From Caballeronia pedi (GTDB lineage: Bacteria; Pseudomonadota; Gammaproteobacteria; Burkholderiales; Burkholderiaceae): a stretch of DNA of 64,000 nt. This document shows positions 33,920 to 42,666 of this stretch, in pieces (position 1 is the stretch's first letter; each line of letters begins with the position of its first letter). The stretch lies in NCBI RefSeq assembly GCF_001544915.2, contig NZ_FCOE02000016.1, positions 97,825-161,824 on the forward strand. Reading direction: 5' to 3'. The notes under the pieces are model-generated. The model did not search any database. It was not told the origin of the DNA and worked only from the letters and a program-made list of their open reading frames with translations. Made by a program: the position numbers and the translations under genes.

Positions 33920-34023
33920 ATCAGATGTAAGAACGTCCGTTCGACATTGATTCGTAAGCTTTTTTTGACTTGTCGCGCGCGTTGGGCCGTACTCGGGGTC
34001 TACCCGAGGTCATCCCAAATTTA

Positions 34024-34053
34024 TTGTTTTGGCGCGGAAAATCTCACTATACT
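34024..34053 (+). promoter_or_regulatory. Candidate porin promoter
   Basis: TTGTTT (34024-34029) and TATACT (34048-34053) are separated by 18 bp, about 145 bp upstream of the porin start. This is an acceptable sigma70 pair in an otherwise gene-free stretch. Confidence 0.45.
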
Positions 34054-34196
34054 TTCCATAGGCAGTACGGTGATCCATATATGGAACATAACGAGCGATC
34101 AGCGGACAGCCTCGGGAACGCAATAAAGGCACCCCGACGGCAACAGCAAAAGCGGGCAGGGCCCGCCCTTGAACCATACGGTTAGGAGAACGAAGG

Positions 34197-35270
34197 GTGA
34201 AGCACATCATCGCAGCGGGGCTCATCGGAGCCGGGGTCGCGACCGGAGCGGCCGCGCAAAGTTCAGTCACGCTCTACGGCAGCCTCGATGCCGGCATCGC
34301 ATATATCAACAACGTCGGCGGACATCCGAAGTGGATGGAGGAGCAGGGCAACATGCAGCCCGACCGCTGGGGTTTTCGCGTCGTCGAGGATCTGGGCGGC
34401 GGGCTGAAGACCGTCGCGCAACTCGAGAACGGCTTCTATACGAACAGCGGCAACTTCGCGAAGGCCGGCACGCTATGGAATCGTCAGGCGTATCTCGGGC
34501 TGGAGCAAGAGAACGTCGGCACGCTGACGCTCGGTCATCAGACGCCGTTCAGCTTCGACATGCTCGGACCGCTCTCGACCGCCTATCTCGCGGCGAGCTG
34601 GTATGCGTTCCATCCGGGCAACATCGACCAGCTGGCGGACACCGGCGTCGTGCCGTATGACAACTCGGTGAAGTTTCGCTCGGCGAGCTTCTACGGCTTT
34701 TCCGCAGGCGCGATGATGGGCCTCGGCAATACGACGAACTTCTCGACCGGCCGCAATTACGGCTTCGGCATCACGTATGCGAACGGGCCGTTCAAGGCGG
34801 CGGCCACGTATTCGAACGAGCACAACCGCACGCCCGCGATCGCGACGACCGGCCTCACGACCTTCCAGGGTCAGCCGGCAGCGACTTACATGGCGGACAA
34901 GCAGGAAGAGATGGGCGCGGGGGCATCGTACGAGATCGGCAAGTTCGTCGTGCACGGTCTCTATACGCGCGTGAAGCTGCAATCGAACGGCCAGTCCGAC
35001 ACGTTCCAGTCATACGATGCGGGCGTGACGTTCAAGCCGGTGGCGTGGAACTGGATCGCGGGTGGCGCAGCGACGACGACCTTCGCGGGCGGCCGCTGGA
35101 CGCAGTTCGAAATCGGCGATATCTATATGCTGTCGAAGTCGACGCAGCTCTATGTGAACGCGCTTTACGAGCACGCGACCGGTGGTGCGAAGGCGGCGTT
35201 CTTCACGGCGGGCGTGTCGAGCACGGCGAATCAGGTGATCGTGCTTGCGGGCATTCATCACTCGTTCTAG
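34197..35270 (+). CDS. Gram-negative porin (OmpC/beta-proteobacterial type)
   Basis: A 357-residue outer-membrane beta-barrel. The GTG start follows TTAGGAG. The signal peptide is MKHIIAAGLIGAGVATGAAAQ, and the mature protein opens SSVTLYGSLDAGIAYI, the standard start of Burkholderiales porins. GLKTVAQLENGFYT, LWNRQAYLGL and the C-terminal aromatic GIHHSF needed for outer-membrane insertion are all present. It is divergent from the Rieske operon and probably admits its substrate. The stop is a TAG shared in a CTAG overlap with the convergent IclR gene. Confidence 0.93.
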   Translation: MKHIIAAGLIGAGVATGAAAQSSVTLYGSLDAGIAYINNVGGHPKWMEEQGNMQPDRWGFRVVEDLGGGLKTVAQLENGFYTNSGNFAKAGTLWNRQAYLGLEQENVGTLTLGHQTPFSFDMLGPLSTAYLAASWYAFHPGNIDQLADTGVVPYDNSVKFRSASFYGFSAGAMMGLGNTTNFSTGRNYGFGITYANGPFKAAATYSNEHNRTPAIATTGLTTFQGQPAATYMADKQEEMGAGASYEIGKFVVHGLYTRVKLQSNGQSDTFQSYDAGVTFKPVAWNWIAGGAATTTFAGGRWTQFEIGDIYMLSKSTQLYVNALYEHATGGAKAAFFTAGVSSTANQVIVLAGIHHSF

Positions 35271-36166
35271 GCGGGCATCCTGCGCGCGGCGAGGGCCACG
35301 GTGGGATCGTCCGGCGACGCGCGATAGTTCAGCCGCATCGACAGCTCGACCGCAGCCGCACACATCGTTTCGACGAGTTGCGACTTCTCATCATCCGCGC
35401 CGATATCCGAGCGCGGCACGGTCGCGGCCACCGCAGCCACGATCGCGCCGGAATGATCGCGCACGGGCGCGGTGACGACGGATATCCCGCGCTCGAACGA
35501 CGCTTCGCTCAGCCCATAGCCGAGCGCCGCGCATTCCTGCACGCGCTCGTAGAGTTCGTCGACGGTGGCGGGCGTGCGCTCGGTGTACTTTTCGAGCTGC
35601 CCCTCGGGATAGAGCGCCTTCAACGCGGCGAGCGACAGATCACCCATCAGCACATGGCCATGCACCGTTGCGTGAGCGGGCAGGCGCGTGCCGACATGCA
35701 CCTTCACCGAACTGAACATCGGCTCGTGGCTTTGCGCCTTCGCGACGAACACGACATCGCGCTGATCGCGAATCAGAAGATGCGTGGAAAGACCGGTTGC
35801 ATCGCGCAGGCGTTCGAGAATCGGCGTGCCGAAATCGGTCAGTTCGAGCGAGTTCACGTATTCGAAGCCGAGCCGCAACACGGCGACGCCAAGCCGAAAA
35901 TTGCGATCTCCGTTCACGCGCTCGAGAAAGCCGAGCGATTCGAGCGTTTGCAGCAGACGAAACGTCGTCGTGCGCGGAATGCCAATGCGCCGCGACAACT
36001 CCGGCGCGCCCAGCACCGGCTCGCGCGCCGAGAATTCGGCGAGGATGCGCAGGCCGCGTTCGAGCCCCGGCACGAGATACGTGGAGCCGCCGCCGGATGA
36101 CGCGTCTTCGTCCGTGGTGTCGAGGTTCTCCGCCTGCGTGTCTTCCTGTTTGCTTCGTCGGGCCAT
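35267..36166 (-). CDS. IclR family regulator, paralogue of the one at 29026
   Basis: A 299-residue IclR protein. A disordered N-terminus (QEDTQAENLDTTDEDASSGGG) precedes VPGLERGLRILAEFS and LSRRIGIPRTTTFRLLQTL (HTH at about 45-95). The effector domain has VGTRLPAHATVHGHVLMG and ASFERGISVVTAPVRD. Identity to the operon-internal regulator is high over the whole length, so a duplication is likely. It lies between the porin (tail-to-tail, 4-bp CTAG overlap) and the divergent TauE/SafE gene. It may control porin, Rieske operon or exporter. Confidence 0.88.
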   Translation of the reverse strand: MARRSKQEDTQAENLDTTDEDASSGGGSTYLVPGLERGLRILAEFSAREPVLGAPELSRRIGIPRTTTFRLLQTLESLGFLERVNGDRNFRLGVAVLRLGFEYVNSLELTDFGTPILERLRDATGLSTHLLIRDQRDVVFVAKAQSHEPMFSSVKVHVGTRLPAHATVHGHVLMGDLSLAALKALYPEGQLEKYTERTPATVDELYERVQECAALGYGLSEASFERGISVVTAPVRDHSGAIVAAVAATVPRSDIGADDEKSQLVETMCAAAVELSMRLNYRASPDDPTVALAARRMPA

Positions 36167-36249
36167 GTTCGGCTGTGGTTGTTATCGTGCAAGGGGCAAT
36201 CATAGCGCGAGACGATCGGCGGACCTGCCTTCCGGCTTTCTAAGCACGT

Positions 36250-36263
36250 TATAACATGTTATA
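36250..36263. promoter_or_regulatory. 14-bp perfect palindrome upstream of TauE/SafE
   Basis: TATAACATGTTATA lies 36 bp before the TauE/SafE start and 83 bp before the divergent IclR start, in a locally AT-rich patch. It may be an operator or overlap a -10 element. The binder is unknown. Confidence 0.5.
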
Positions 36264-36299
36264 TTAAGTGTTTGCCGATCTTCGAACGAGGCCGAACCG

Positions 36300-37163
36300 A
36301 TGAGCTTCGAAGCAACCTGCTGGCTCTTCTGCGCGGGGCTGGGCGCGAGCGCGGCGGGCGGCATGCTGGGCATGGCGAGCGGCCTGTTCATCGTGCCCAT
36401 CCTGACGACGTTCTTCCATATCGACATGCACACGGCGATCGGCACGAGCATCGTGTCGGTGATCGCGTGTTCGTGCGGCGGCGCAGCGGCGTTTCTGCGC
36501 GGCGGCCTGACGAACGTGCGGCTCGCGGTGGTTCTCGAAACCGGCACGACGCTCGGCGCGCTGACAGGCGTGATGCTCGCGGGCATCATCCCGGTTGCAG
36601 CGCTGGATTTTCTGTTCGCGGGCGTGCTGCTGGTGTCGGCGTGGCAGATGTTCATTCGTCGCGAAGATCCGGCCAGTCCCTCGGGCACTGTGCCGGCCCA
36701 CGGGCTCGCCGCCGCGCTCGATCTCCATTCGAGTTATCCGGATGTGGCTCTGCGTCGCGAGGTCGCCTATGAAGTGCGGCGCGTGCCCGTCGGTCTCACG
36801 TTGATGTACGTGGCCGGACTCGTATCGGCGTTGCTCGGCATCGGCAGCGGCATCCTGAAGATTCCGGCGATGGATAACGCGCTGCGCCTGCCGATCAAGG
36901 TCTCGACCGCGACGTCCAACTTCATGATCGGCGTGACGGCCACCGCGAGCGCGAGCGCGTATTTTCTGCGCGGCGAGATCGTCAGCGCCATCGCGGGTCC
37001 AGTGGCGCTCGGCTCGGTGATCGGCGCGATCGTGGGCGCGCGCGTGCTGATGAAAGTGCGCAACGAGCGCCTTCGCCTGCTGTTTCTGTCGATGCTGCTG
37101 CTCGTCGCGTGCCAGATGGTCATGCACGGTCTCGGCATCGATCCCCTGGCGCGCGCCGAATGA
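36300..37163 (+). CDS. TauE/SafE family anion exporter
   Basis: A 287-residue membrane protein with about eight helices in two repeats. Each repeat has the family glycine motif: GGMLGMASGLFIVPILTTFF in the first half and GIGSGILKIPAMDNALRLP with STATSNFMIGVTA in the second. TauE/SafE proteins are proposed to export sulfite or sulfoacetate-type anions during sulfonate breakdown. With xsc and sauSTU in the same window, sulfite export is a sensible role, although this gene lies 17 kb away next to the Rieske operon. The following DUF1634 gene overlaps by ATGA. Confidence 0.85.
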   Translation: MSFEATCWLFCAGLGASAAGGMLGMASGLFIVPILTTFFHIDMHTAIGTSIVSVIACSCGGAAAFLRGGLTNVRLAVVLETGTTLGALTGVMLAGIIPVAALDFLFAGVLLVSAWQMFIRREDPASPSGTVPAHGLAAALDLHSSYPDVALRREVAYEVRRVPVGLTLMYVAGLVSALLGIGSGILKIPAMDNALRLPIKVSTATSNFMIGVTATASASAYFLRGEIVSAIAGPVALGSVIGAIVGARVLMKVRNERLRLLFLSMLLLVACQMVMHGLGIDPLARAE

Positions 37164-37450
37164 CGAAACCTCATGCGTCCGCTTCGCTGGATCGCCTGCT
37201 CGCTGGATTTCTTCAGTGCGGCACATGGGCCGCGTGCGCGCTTACCGGCGCGGGACTGATCTTCGGCACGAAGGCGCTGACCGCGGGCGTCGCGCTGTTC
37301 ATTCTGCTGCCGGTGCTGCGCGTCGTGCTGATGTTCGGTGTGTTCGCGCGGCAGCGAAACGTCCTCTACGCGGCCATCACCGCGACCGTGCTCGCCGTGA
37401 TCGTGGCGGGCTGCGTGATCGGCGTGCATCTCGGGCCGCTCGCTGACTGA
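37160..37450 (+). CDS. DUF1634 membrane protein
   Basis: A 96-residue protein with three predicted helices (LAGFLQCGTWAACALTGAGLIFG, ALFILLPVLRVVLMFGVFA and AITATVLAVIVAGCVIGVHLG, each cited as its approximate span). The ATG overlaps the stop of the TauE/SafE exporter, and this pairing is usual for the family. It is probably an accessory subunit of the exporter. No reaction is known. Confidence 0.8.
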   Translation: MTKPHASASLDRLLAGFLQCGTWAACALTGAGLIFGTKALTAGVALFILLPVLRVVLMFGVFARQRNVLYAAITATVLAVIVAGCVIGVHLGPLAD

Positions 37451-37551
37451 AGCGCCACAAGCACGCACTGAACGGTTATTCTCCCTGACGGCAGCCGACG
37501 ATCTCGTCACGCGCCCACGCATCCAACGGTTTCCTCGGGAGAAATCGCATC

Positions 37552-39204
37552 ATGTTCGACACGACAGATGTGCTGATCGCCGGCGCGGGCCCCGTCGGCC
37601 TGATGCTTGCCGCCGAACTGCGCCGCGACGGCGTAAAAGTTCGCGTGATCGACGCGCATGACGAGCGCGTCTTCTTCGTCAAGGCGCTCGGCGTCACGGC
37701 GCGCACGCTGGAGATCTTCGAGGACCTCGGCATCGTGCGCGAGGCGATCGACGCGGGCGTCTGGCTCAGCGGCGCCGACACCTTTCAGGACGGCGCGCCC
37801 GCATTCAGCGCCGAGATTCAGCGCGAAGGGCTCCCGTACGGCGCGCTCGCGCTCGCACAGTTCGAGACCGAGCGCATTCTGGAAGCGGCGCTCGCGCGCA
37901 ATGGCGGGCACGTCGAATACGGCGCGACGCTCGCCGATTTCACCGTGTCCGCCGACTTCATCGATGCGCGCATCCAGGACGCATGCGGCGAGAGCCGCAC
38001 GATTCGCTGCCGCTGGCTCGTCGGTTGCGATGGCGCGCGCAGCACGGTGCGGCGTCAGTTGAACGTCGCCTACGAAGGCGATCAGTATCCGCAGACCTTC
38101 ATGCTAGCCGATGTCGACGTCGAATGGAATCTGCCGCGCGGCCGCATGTATCGCTTCAACGTGACGGGCGAAGGCGGCGCCGGTTCGACCACGCTCGCGG
38201 CCTTGCCGGTACGCGGCTCGGCGCGCCGCTATCGCCTGTCGATGGTCCTGCTCGCCGACGATGCCGCCCGCCATACGCTGAACTCCACGCCCGATTTCGC
38301 GGAGATCGAACGCATCATGCTGCCGATCCTGCCCAAGGGCACACGCCTTTCGTCGATGCGCTGGTCGTCGGTGTATCGCGTGAGTCACCGCATCGCGCAG
38401 CACTATTCGCACGGGCGCGTGTTCCTTGCGGGCGACGCCGCGCATATCCATCCGCCCGTCGGCGGGCAGGGCATGAACACCGGCCTGCAGGACGCGCACA
38501 ATCTCGCGTGGAAACTCGCGCTCGTCGCGCGTGGCGTGGCGAGTGAAGCGTTGCTCGACAGTTATGAAACGGAGCGCCGGCCGGTCGGGCTCGATGTCGT
38601 CGAAGCGACGAGCCGTGCGTTGAACACGGTTCTCGCGCACGGCGAGATCAAGCCCGCGATGCGCGAGACACAATTGCTCGTGGGCTATCGCGGCAGCAGT
38701 GCGATCGTCGCCGATGAATGCGCGGACATGGCGGCTGAATTGCCCGCGCCCGGCGATCGCGTGCCGGAGGTCGGCGGTCTCGTGCAGGCGTTCGTCGGCC
38801 ATGCGCAACGCCTGCAGGAACATCTCGGGCGCGGGCATCACACGCTCGTCGGCTATATCGACGACGACGCCGATGGCGCGCGCGTCGCCGCGTTCGATGC
38901 GGTCGTCGACGCGTGGCGCGGCGCGCTCGGCACGGCGGCGAGCGCGGTGCTGATCGTGTCGCCGAAGCTCGCGCACGCGGCGTCGTTCGAGCCCGCGCGG
39001 GAAGCGTATCGGACGCTCAGCGACGACGCGGGCGCGTTCGCCGATGCGTTCGGCGCAAAGAACGGCATGGCGTGGGCCGTGCGCCCGGACGGGCATATCG
39101 GCTTCAGAAGCGCGCTTTGTGCATCGGACTCGCTGGTGGCGTGGCTCAGGTCAGCGTTGCACGGCGATCACATGGGCCTGAATCTTTCCATCGACCGGCC
39201 CTGA
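37552..39204 (+). CDS. FAD-dependent aromatic monooxygenase (PheA/TfdB/MhpA family)
   Basis: A 550-residue flavoprotein hydroxylase. The FAD motif is VLIAGAGPVGLMLAAEL at the N-terminus, the DG motif is GCDGARSTVRRQL (about 160-172), and the second FAD motif is VFLAGDAAHIHPPVGGQGMNTGLQD (about 290-315). The C-terminal thioredoxin-like domain typical of phenol hydroxylases spans about 400-550. It would add an OH to a phenolic ring or act on a polyketide-like substrate. It is a lone gene; the 3' end overlaps the convergent methyltransferase by 54 bp. The substrate is unknown. Confidence 0.85.
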   Translation: MFDTTDVLIAGAGPVGLMLAAELRRDGVKVRVIDAHDERVFFVKALGVTARTLEIFEDLGIVREAIDAGVWLSGADTFQDGAPAFSAEIQREGLPYGALALAQFETERILEAALARNGGHVEYGATLADFTVSADFIDARIQDACGESRTIRCRWLVGCDGARSTVRRQLNVAYEGDQYPQTFMLADVDVEWNLPRGRMYRFNVTGEGGAGSTTLAALPVRGSARRYRLSMVLLADDAARHTLNSTPDFAEIERIMLPILPKGTRLSSMRWSSVYRVSHRIAQHYSHGRVFLAGDAAHIHPPVGGQGMNTGLQDAHNLAWKLALVARGVASEALLDSYETERRPVGLDVVEATSRALNTVLAHGEIKPAMRETQLLVGYRGSSAIVADECADMAAELPAPGDRVPEVGGLVQAFVGHAQRLQEHLGRGHHTLVGYIDDDADGARVAAFDAVVDAWRGALGTAASAVLIVSPKLAHAASFEPAREAYRTLSDDAGAFADAFGAKNGMAWAVRPDGHIGFRSALCASDSLVAWLRSALHGDHMGLNLSIDRP

Positions 39205-39975
39205 ACCGAAGCGCGCCGCGACGGCTGCGGCGCTTGCCGACGTCGCATCGTCGAGGCTCGCGCCCGCGCGCGATTCGATCTCGTTGCGCAAGGGCGTGCC
39301 CTGACAATACGCGATGGCCGCCAGTTCCGCCGATGCCGCGCGGCTGCGTCGCGTCACCGTTTCGAATTGCGGTCTTGCATCGAAACCTGCGGTGGCAAGA
39401 TCGCGCGCGATTGTTTCCTGATCGAAATAACCGTGCGGCGTGCGTTTCATGAAAAGCGGCGGATCGGCGGGAAAGAACATGCCGAGCGCATCGGTTATCG
39501 TGTCGGCAAATTCGTTTTCTTCGATGCGGTCCCACACGTTGAACAGCAGCGTGCCGCCTGGACGCAGCACACGACGCGCCTCGGCAAAAGCAGCCGGCTT
39601 GTCTGGAAAGAACATCACGCCGAACTGACAGACGACGATATCGAAGCTTGCATCGTCGAAAGGCAATTGCAATGCATTCGCCTGTCGCCATGCAACGGGC
39701 CGGTCGATATGCGTCATCGCGGCGCGATCGAGCATCGCCTGATTCAGGTCCGTCGCGACGATATCGACATGCGCCGGCAATGCATGCGCGATGGCCCGCG
39801 TGACGGCGCCGGTGCCCGCGGCGGTTTCCAGCACGCGCGATGGATCGTGCGCCGCGACGCGTTGCGCGATATCGTTCGCATAGGGCTCGAAAAGCATAGG
39901 AACGAGTAACCGGTCGTACAGTTCGGGAATCTGACCGGCGAAATTCGTGTCCGTGCGAAGCATATTCGTGTTCAT
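39151..39975 (-). CDS. Class I SAM-dependent methyltransferase
   Basis: A 274-residue protein with the class I Rossmann core. Motif I is VLETAAGTGAVTRAIA (about 49-64), the acidic loop is DIVATDLNQAMLDRA, and motif post-I is FDIVVCQFGVMFFPDKPAAFAEARRVLRPGG, a Methyltransf_11 pattern. It lies on the minus strand, convergent with the flavin monooxygenase and overlapping it by 54 bp, and is divergent from an SDR. Whether it methylates a product of the monooxygenase cannot be told. Confidence 0.83.
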   Translation of the reverse strand: MNTNMLRTDTNFAGQIPELYDRLLVPMLFEPYANDIAQRVAAHDPSRVLETAAGTGAVTRAIAHALPAHVDIVATDLNQAMLDRAAMTHIDRPVAWRQANALQLPFDDASFDIVVCQFGVMFFPDKPAAFAEARRVLRPGGTLLFNVWDRIEENEFADTITDALGMFFPADPPLFMKRTPHGYFDQETIARDLATAGFDARPQFETVTRRSRAASAELAAIAYCQGTPLRNEIESRAGASLDDATSASAAAVAARFGSGPVDGKIQAHVIAVQR

Positions 39976-40144
39976 GCGTTGCCTCCTGCATTCGATTATT
40001 CGCCTGAGACCGCAAGTCTTTTCACTTTACGCTGCTTTATCGCGCTCGATCGGATGTCTACATTGAGCGCTGTCACGCCGGTTCCGTTCGACACACGACG
40101 ACCGGTCTATCAGTGAATTAAACAATCTCTTCAAGGATTCGATC

Positions 40145-40891
40145 ATGAGCAAACTCGCAGGCAAGGTGGCGGTCGTCACGGGCGCATCGAAAGGCATCGG
40201 AGCGGCAATTGCAAAGGCGCTCGCGGCGGAAGGCGCGTCAGTCGTCGTCAACTATGCGAGCAGCAAGGCGGGCGCGGATGCGGTCGTGGCGGACATTACC
40301 GCGGCGAACGGCAAGGCGATCACGGTCGGCGGCGATGTCTCGAAGGCCGCCGATGCGCAAGGCATCGTGAATGCGGCGGTCGAAACGTATGGACGCCTCG
40401 ATATTCTCGTCAACAACTCGGGTGTCTACGAATTCGCTCCACTCGAAGAAATCACCGAGGAGCATTTTCATAGGCAGTTCAATATCAACGTGCTCGGCAC
40501 CTTGCTGACGACGCAAGCCGCCGCGAAGCACTTCGGCGAGGGCGCGAGCGTCATCAACGTGAGTTCGGTCGTGAGCCGCATCACGCCGCCGGCGAGTGCG
40601 GTTTATAGCGGCACGAAGGGTGCAGTCGATGCGATCACCGGCGTTCTCGCGCGCGAACTCGGCGCGAGAAAGATCCGCGTGAACTCGATCAATCCCGGCG
40701 TGGTCGTGACCGAAGGCACGCACAGCGCGGGCATCATCGGTTCCGATTTCGACGCGGCAGCGCTCGCGCAAACGCCGCTCGGACGTCTGGGCCAGCCGGA
40801 CGATATCGCATCGATCGCGGTGTTCCTCGCATCCGACGATGCGCGCTGGATGACCGGCGAGCATCTCATCGCGAGCGGCGGCATGCGTTGA
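40145..40891 (+). CDS. SDR family oxidoreductase (FabG-like)
   Basis: A 248-residue classical SDR, NADP-type. VVTGASKGIGAAIAKALA is the cofactor loop, followed by LVNNSGVYEF, the catalytic serine in VINVSSVVS, YSGTK as the YxxxK pair, and VNSINPGVVVTEGT. C-terminal GEHLIASGGMR. It resembles 3-oxoacyl-ACP reductases and glucose dehydrogenases that occur as stand-alone genes in many Burkholderia. It is divergent from the methyltransferase with 169 bp between. Substrate unknown. Confidence 0.85.
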   Translation: MSKLAGKVAVVTGASKGIGAAIAKALAAEGASVVVNYASSKAGADAVVADITAANGKAITVGGDVSKAADAQGIVNAAVETYGRLDILVNNSGVYEFAPLEEITEEHFHRQFNINVLGTLLTTQAAAKHFGEGASVINVSSVVSRITPPASAVYSGTKGAVDAITGVLARELGARKIRVNSINPGVVVTEGTHSAGIIGSDFDAAALAQTPLGRLGQPDDIASIAVFLASDDARWMTGEHLIASGGMR

Positions 40892-41002
40892 TGCTTGCGG
40901 CGCTGCGTCCTGTTTCGTGCAAGATGGACTTGCATATACTTCGCCGCAGCGCCGCTTTTCGCCGTGTCATCATGGGCCATCTGCTTACAGCGCATATGCC
41001 TC

Positions 41003-41698
41003 ATGATCGACCGTCACGCTCACTCCGATGCTTTAGTTGTCGATGCAATCATCCGTTCGCGCCGCGCGATTCGCTACTTCACGGATGATGCAGTTCCTCG
41101 TCGCGTAGTCGAAGACATCCTCGATGTCGCGCGCGCCGCGCCCAGCAATTCGAATACGCAGCCGTGGCGCGTTTATGCGCTGACGGGCGAGCGCAAGGCG
41201 GGCCTGAGCGAGGCGTTGAGGCAGGCGCATGAGCAAAACGCGCATCCACCTTTGCGGCATCTGCCCGATGCCTTGCCCGACGACATGCGATCGCGCCAGG
41301 AGGCGTTCGGCGCCAGCTATTACAGCGCGCTCGGCGTAGCGAAGTCCGACGTTCGACAGCGCGCCCGCGTCACCGCGAGAAACTATGATTTCTTCGGCGC
41401 GCCCGTCGGATTGATCTTCGCGATCGATGCGTCGCTCACGAAATACAGCTGGCTCGACTACGGCATCTTCATTCAGACGGTCATGCTGGCCGCGCGCGCC
41501 GTTGGCCTCGCGACCTGCGCGCAAGTATCGTTCGCGCGTTTTCAGAACGTCATCGCACGGCATCTCGATCTTCCGCCGGACCATGAGGTGGTATGCGGCA
41601 TGAGCCTCGGCATCTCCGACGAAGCCTCGCCCGTCAACCGGATCGACATGGCGCGCGAGCCGGTTCGGCATTTCTCGACGTTTCTCGGCTTCGATTAA
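41003..41698 (+). CDS. Nitroreductase family protein
   Basis: A 231-residue FMN-dependent nitroreductase. The FMN-binding RSRRAIRYFTDD and APSNSNTQPWRVYALTG at the N-terminus, the stretch YDFFGAPVGLIFAID, and GLATCAQVSFARFQ at the C-terminal half match PnbA-type enzymes that reduce nitroaromatics with NAD(P)H. ATG 41003 was chosen because conserved sequence begins about 10 residues later; the longer open frame upstream has unrelated residues. It follows the SDR on the same strand with a 111-bp gap. Confidence 0.83.
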   Translation: MIDRHAHSDALVVDAIIRSRRAIRYFTDDAVPRRVVEDILDVARAAPSNSNTQPWRVYALTGERKAGLSEALRQAHEQNAHPPLRHLPDALPDDMRSRQEAFGASYYSALGVAKSDVRQRARVTARNYDFFGAPVGLIFAIDASLTKYSWLDYGIFIQTVMLAARAVGLATCAQVSFARFQNVIARHLDLPPDHEVVCGMSLGISDEASPVNRIDMAREPVRHFSTFLGFD

Positions 41699-41787
41699 GT
41701 GTATCGACAGGCCACGCTGATTCTGTATCTGGCGTCGCGTTTCATTCGGCAGGAGAATGCTTCGACCCTTTCGCGCCGGAGTTCTCG

Positions 41788-42420
41788 ATGCCTCACACAC
41801 CGCAACTGCTCGCATTCGCCCTCGTCGCGCTCGGCATGGCGCTCACGCCTGGGCCGAACATGGTGTACCTGATTTCGCGCTCGATCTGCCAGGGCCGTAC
41901 CGCGGGGCTCATCTCGCTGGGCGGCGTCGCGCTCGGCTTCGTGTTCTACATGTTGTGCGCGGCGTTCGGCATCACCGCGTTGCTGATCGCGGTTCCATTC
42001 GCCTACGACGCGTTGCGCTTCGGCGGCGCGCTCTATTTGCTGTATCTGGCGTGGCAGGCGGTGAAGCCGGGCGGGCGCTCGCCGTTTCAGGTGCGCGATT
42101 TGCCCGTCGACAGTCCGCGCAAGCTCTTCACGATGGGCTTCGTCACGAACCTCCTGAATCCGAAGATCGCGGTGCTGTATCTGTCGCTGCTGCCGCAGTT
42201 CATCGATCCGTCGAACGGCAGCGTGCTCGGGCAATCGCTCGCTCTCGGCGTCGTGCAGATCATGCTGAGCATCACGGTCAATTCGACGGTCGCGATGACG
42301 GCCGGATCGATCGCGCTGTTTCTCGCCCGCAAGCCCGCATGGCTGCTGATTCAGCGCTGGCTGATGGGCACGGTGCTCGCCGGTCTCGCGGTGCGGATGG
42401 CGACTGAAGCGCGCCGCTGA
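41788..42420 (+). CDS. LysE family amino acid exporter
   Basis: A 210-residue translocator with about six helices. The family signature is GMALTPGPNMVYLISRSICQGRTAGLISLGGVALG (pieces: MALTPGPNMVYLISRS, GLISLGGVALG), then LRFGGALYLLYLAWQA, GFVTNLLNPKIAVLYLSLLPQF, the typical NPK motif. Relatives export homoserine, threonine, leucine or other metabolites. It follows the nitroreductase on the same strand with 89 bp between. The start at 41788 begins at the conserved MPHTPQLLAF. Confidence 0.87.
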   Translation: MPHTPQLLAFALVALGMALTPGPNMVYLISRSICQGRTAGLISLGGVALGFVFYMLCAAFGITALLIAVPFAYDALRFGGALYLLYLAWQAVKPGGRSPFQVRDLPVDSPRKLFTMGFVTNLLNPKIAVLYLSLLPQFIDPSNGSVLGQSLALGVVQIMLSITVNSTVAMTAGSIALFLARKPAWLLIQRWLMGTVLAGLAVRMATEARR

Positions 42421-42543
42421 TGTCTCAATAAAGCGCTTCGCCTTACAGCGGCCTTGCCACACATCACAGTGAGGGCGCGCTTTTATCAGTCGAATACACG
42501 GGTATAAATCGACCAGCGTTTTTGTTAAGATGCCCCACAACGC

Positions 42544-42571
42544 TTGAATAAGCGTGCACGGACGTTATGAT
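42544..42571 (+). promoter_or_regulatory. Candidate promoter of the GH-like lipoprotein gene
   Basis: TTGAAT and TATGAT hexamers separated by 16 bp. The inverted repeat ACGCTT-N4-AAGCGT at 42540-42555 covers the -35 region, so a repressor bound there would block RNA polymerase. Confidence 0.5.
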
Positions 42572-42644
42572 GTACTAACGTATTTGCGGTTACGAATGCT
42601 GTCCGCGCCGCCGTGCCTTCTTCCCGTTTTCGTTCTTCACACAG

Positions 42645-42666
42645 ACGCTTCGTTCGAACGAAGCGT
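42645..42666. repeat. Perfect 22-bp palindrome in the leader
   Basis: The arm ACGCTTCGTTC is followed directly by its reverse complement. It shares the outer ACGCTT...AAGCGT with the dyad at 42540-42555, 90 bp upstream. It is too symmetric and short-looped to be an efficient RNA hairpin, so a DNA-binding site is more likely. Confidence 0.6.

Larger units (their letters stand above)
33763..34196. promoter_or_regulatory. Divergent control region between Rieske operon and porin (434 bp)
   Basis: No gene is seen in this AT-richer gap. It contains a perfect TATAAT (33830-33825, minus strand) as the -10 of the Rieske operon, with a poor -35. It also has GTTCC-ACTAAA-GGAAC (33791-33806) overlapping GAAC-ATCA-GTTC (33803-33814), both just downstream of the predicted start. 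A further GGAAC-GATAC-GTTTC lies at 33905-33919. On the plus side is a porin promoter candidate (34024-34053) and TCCATATATGGA near 34074. These are listed together because they probably bind the two IclR paralogues. Confidence 0.6.

Noticed and set aside
33970..34185. A 71-codon frame upstream of the porin
   Set aside because: It has no ribosome site and lies over the porin promoter region; composition does not look coding.
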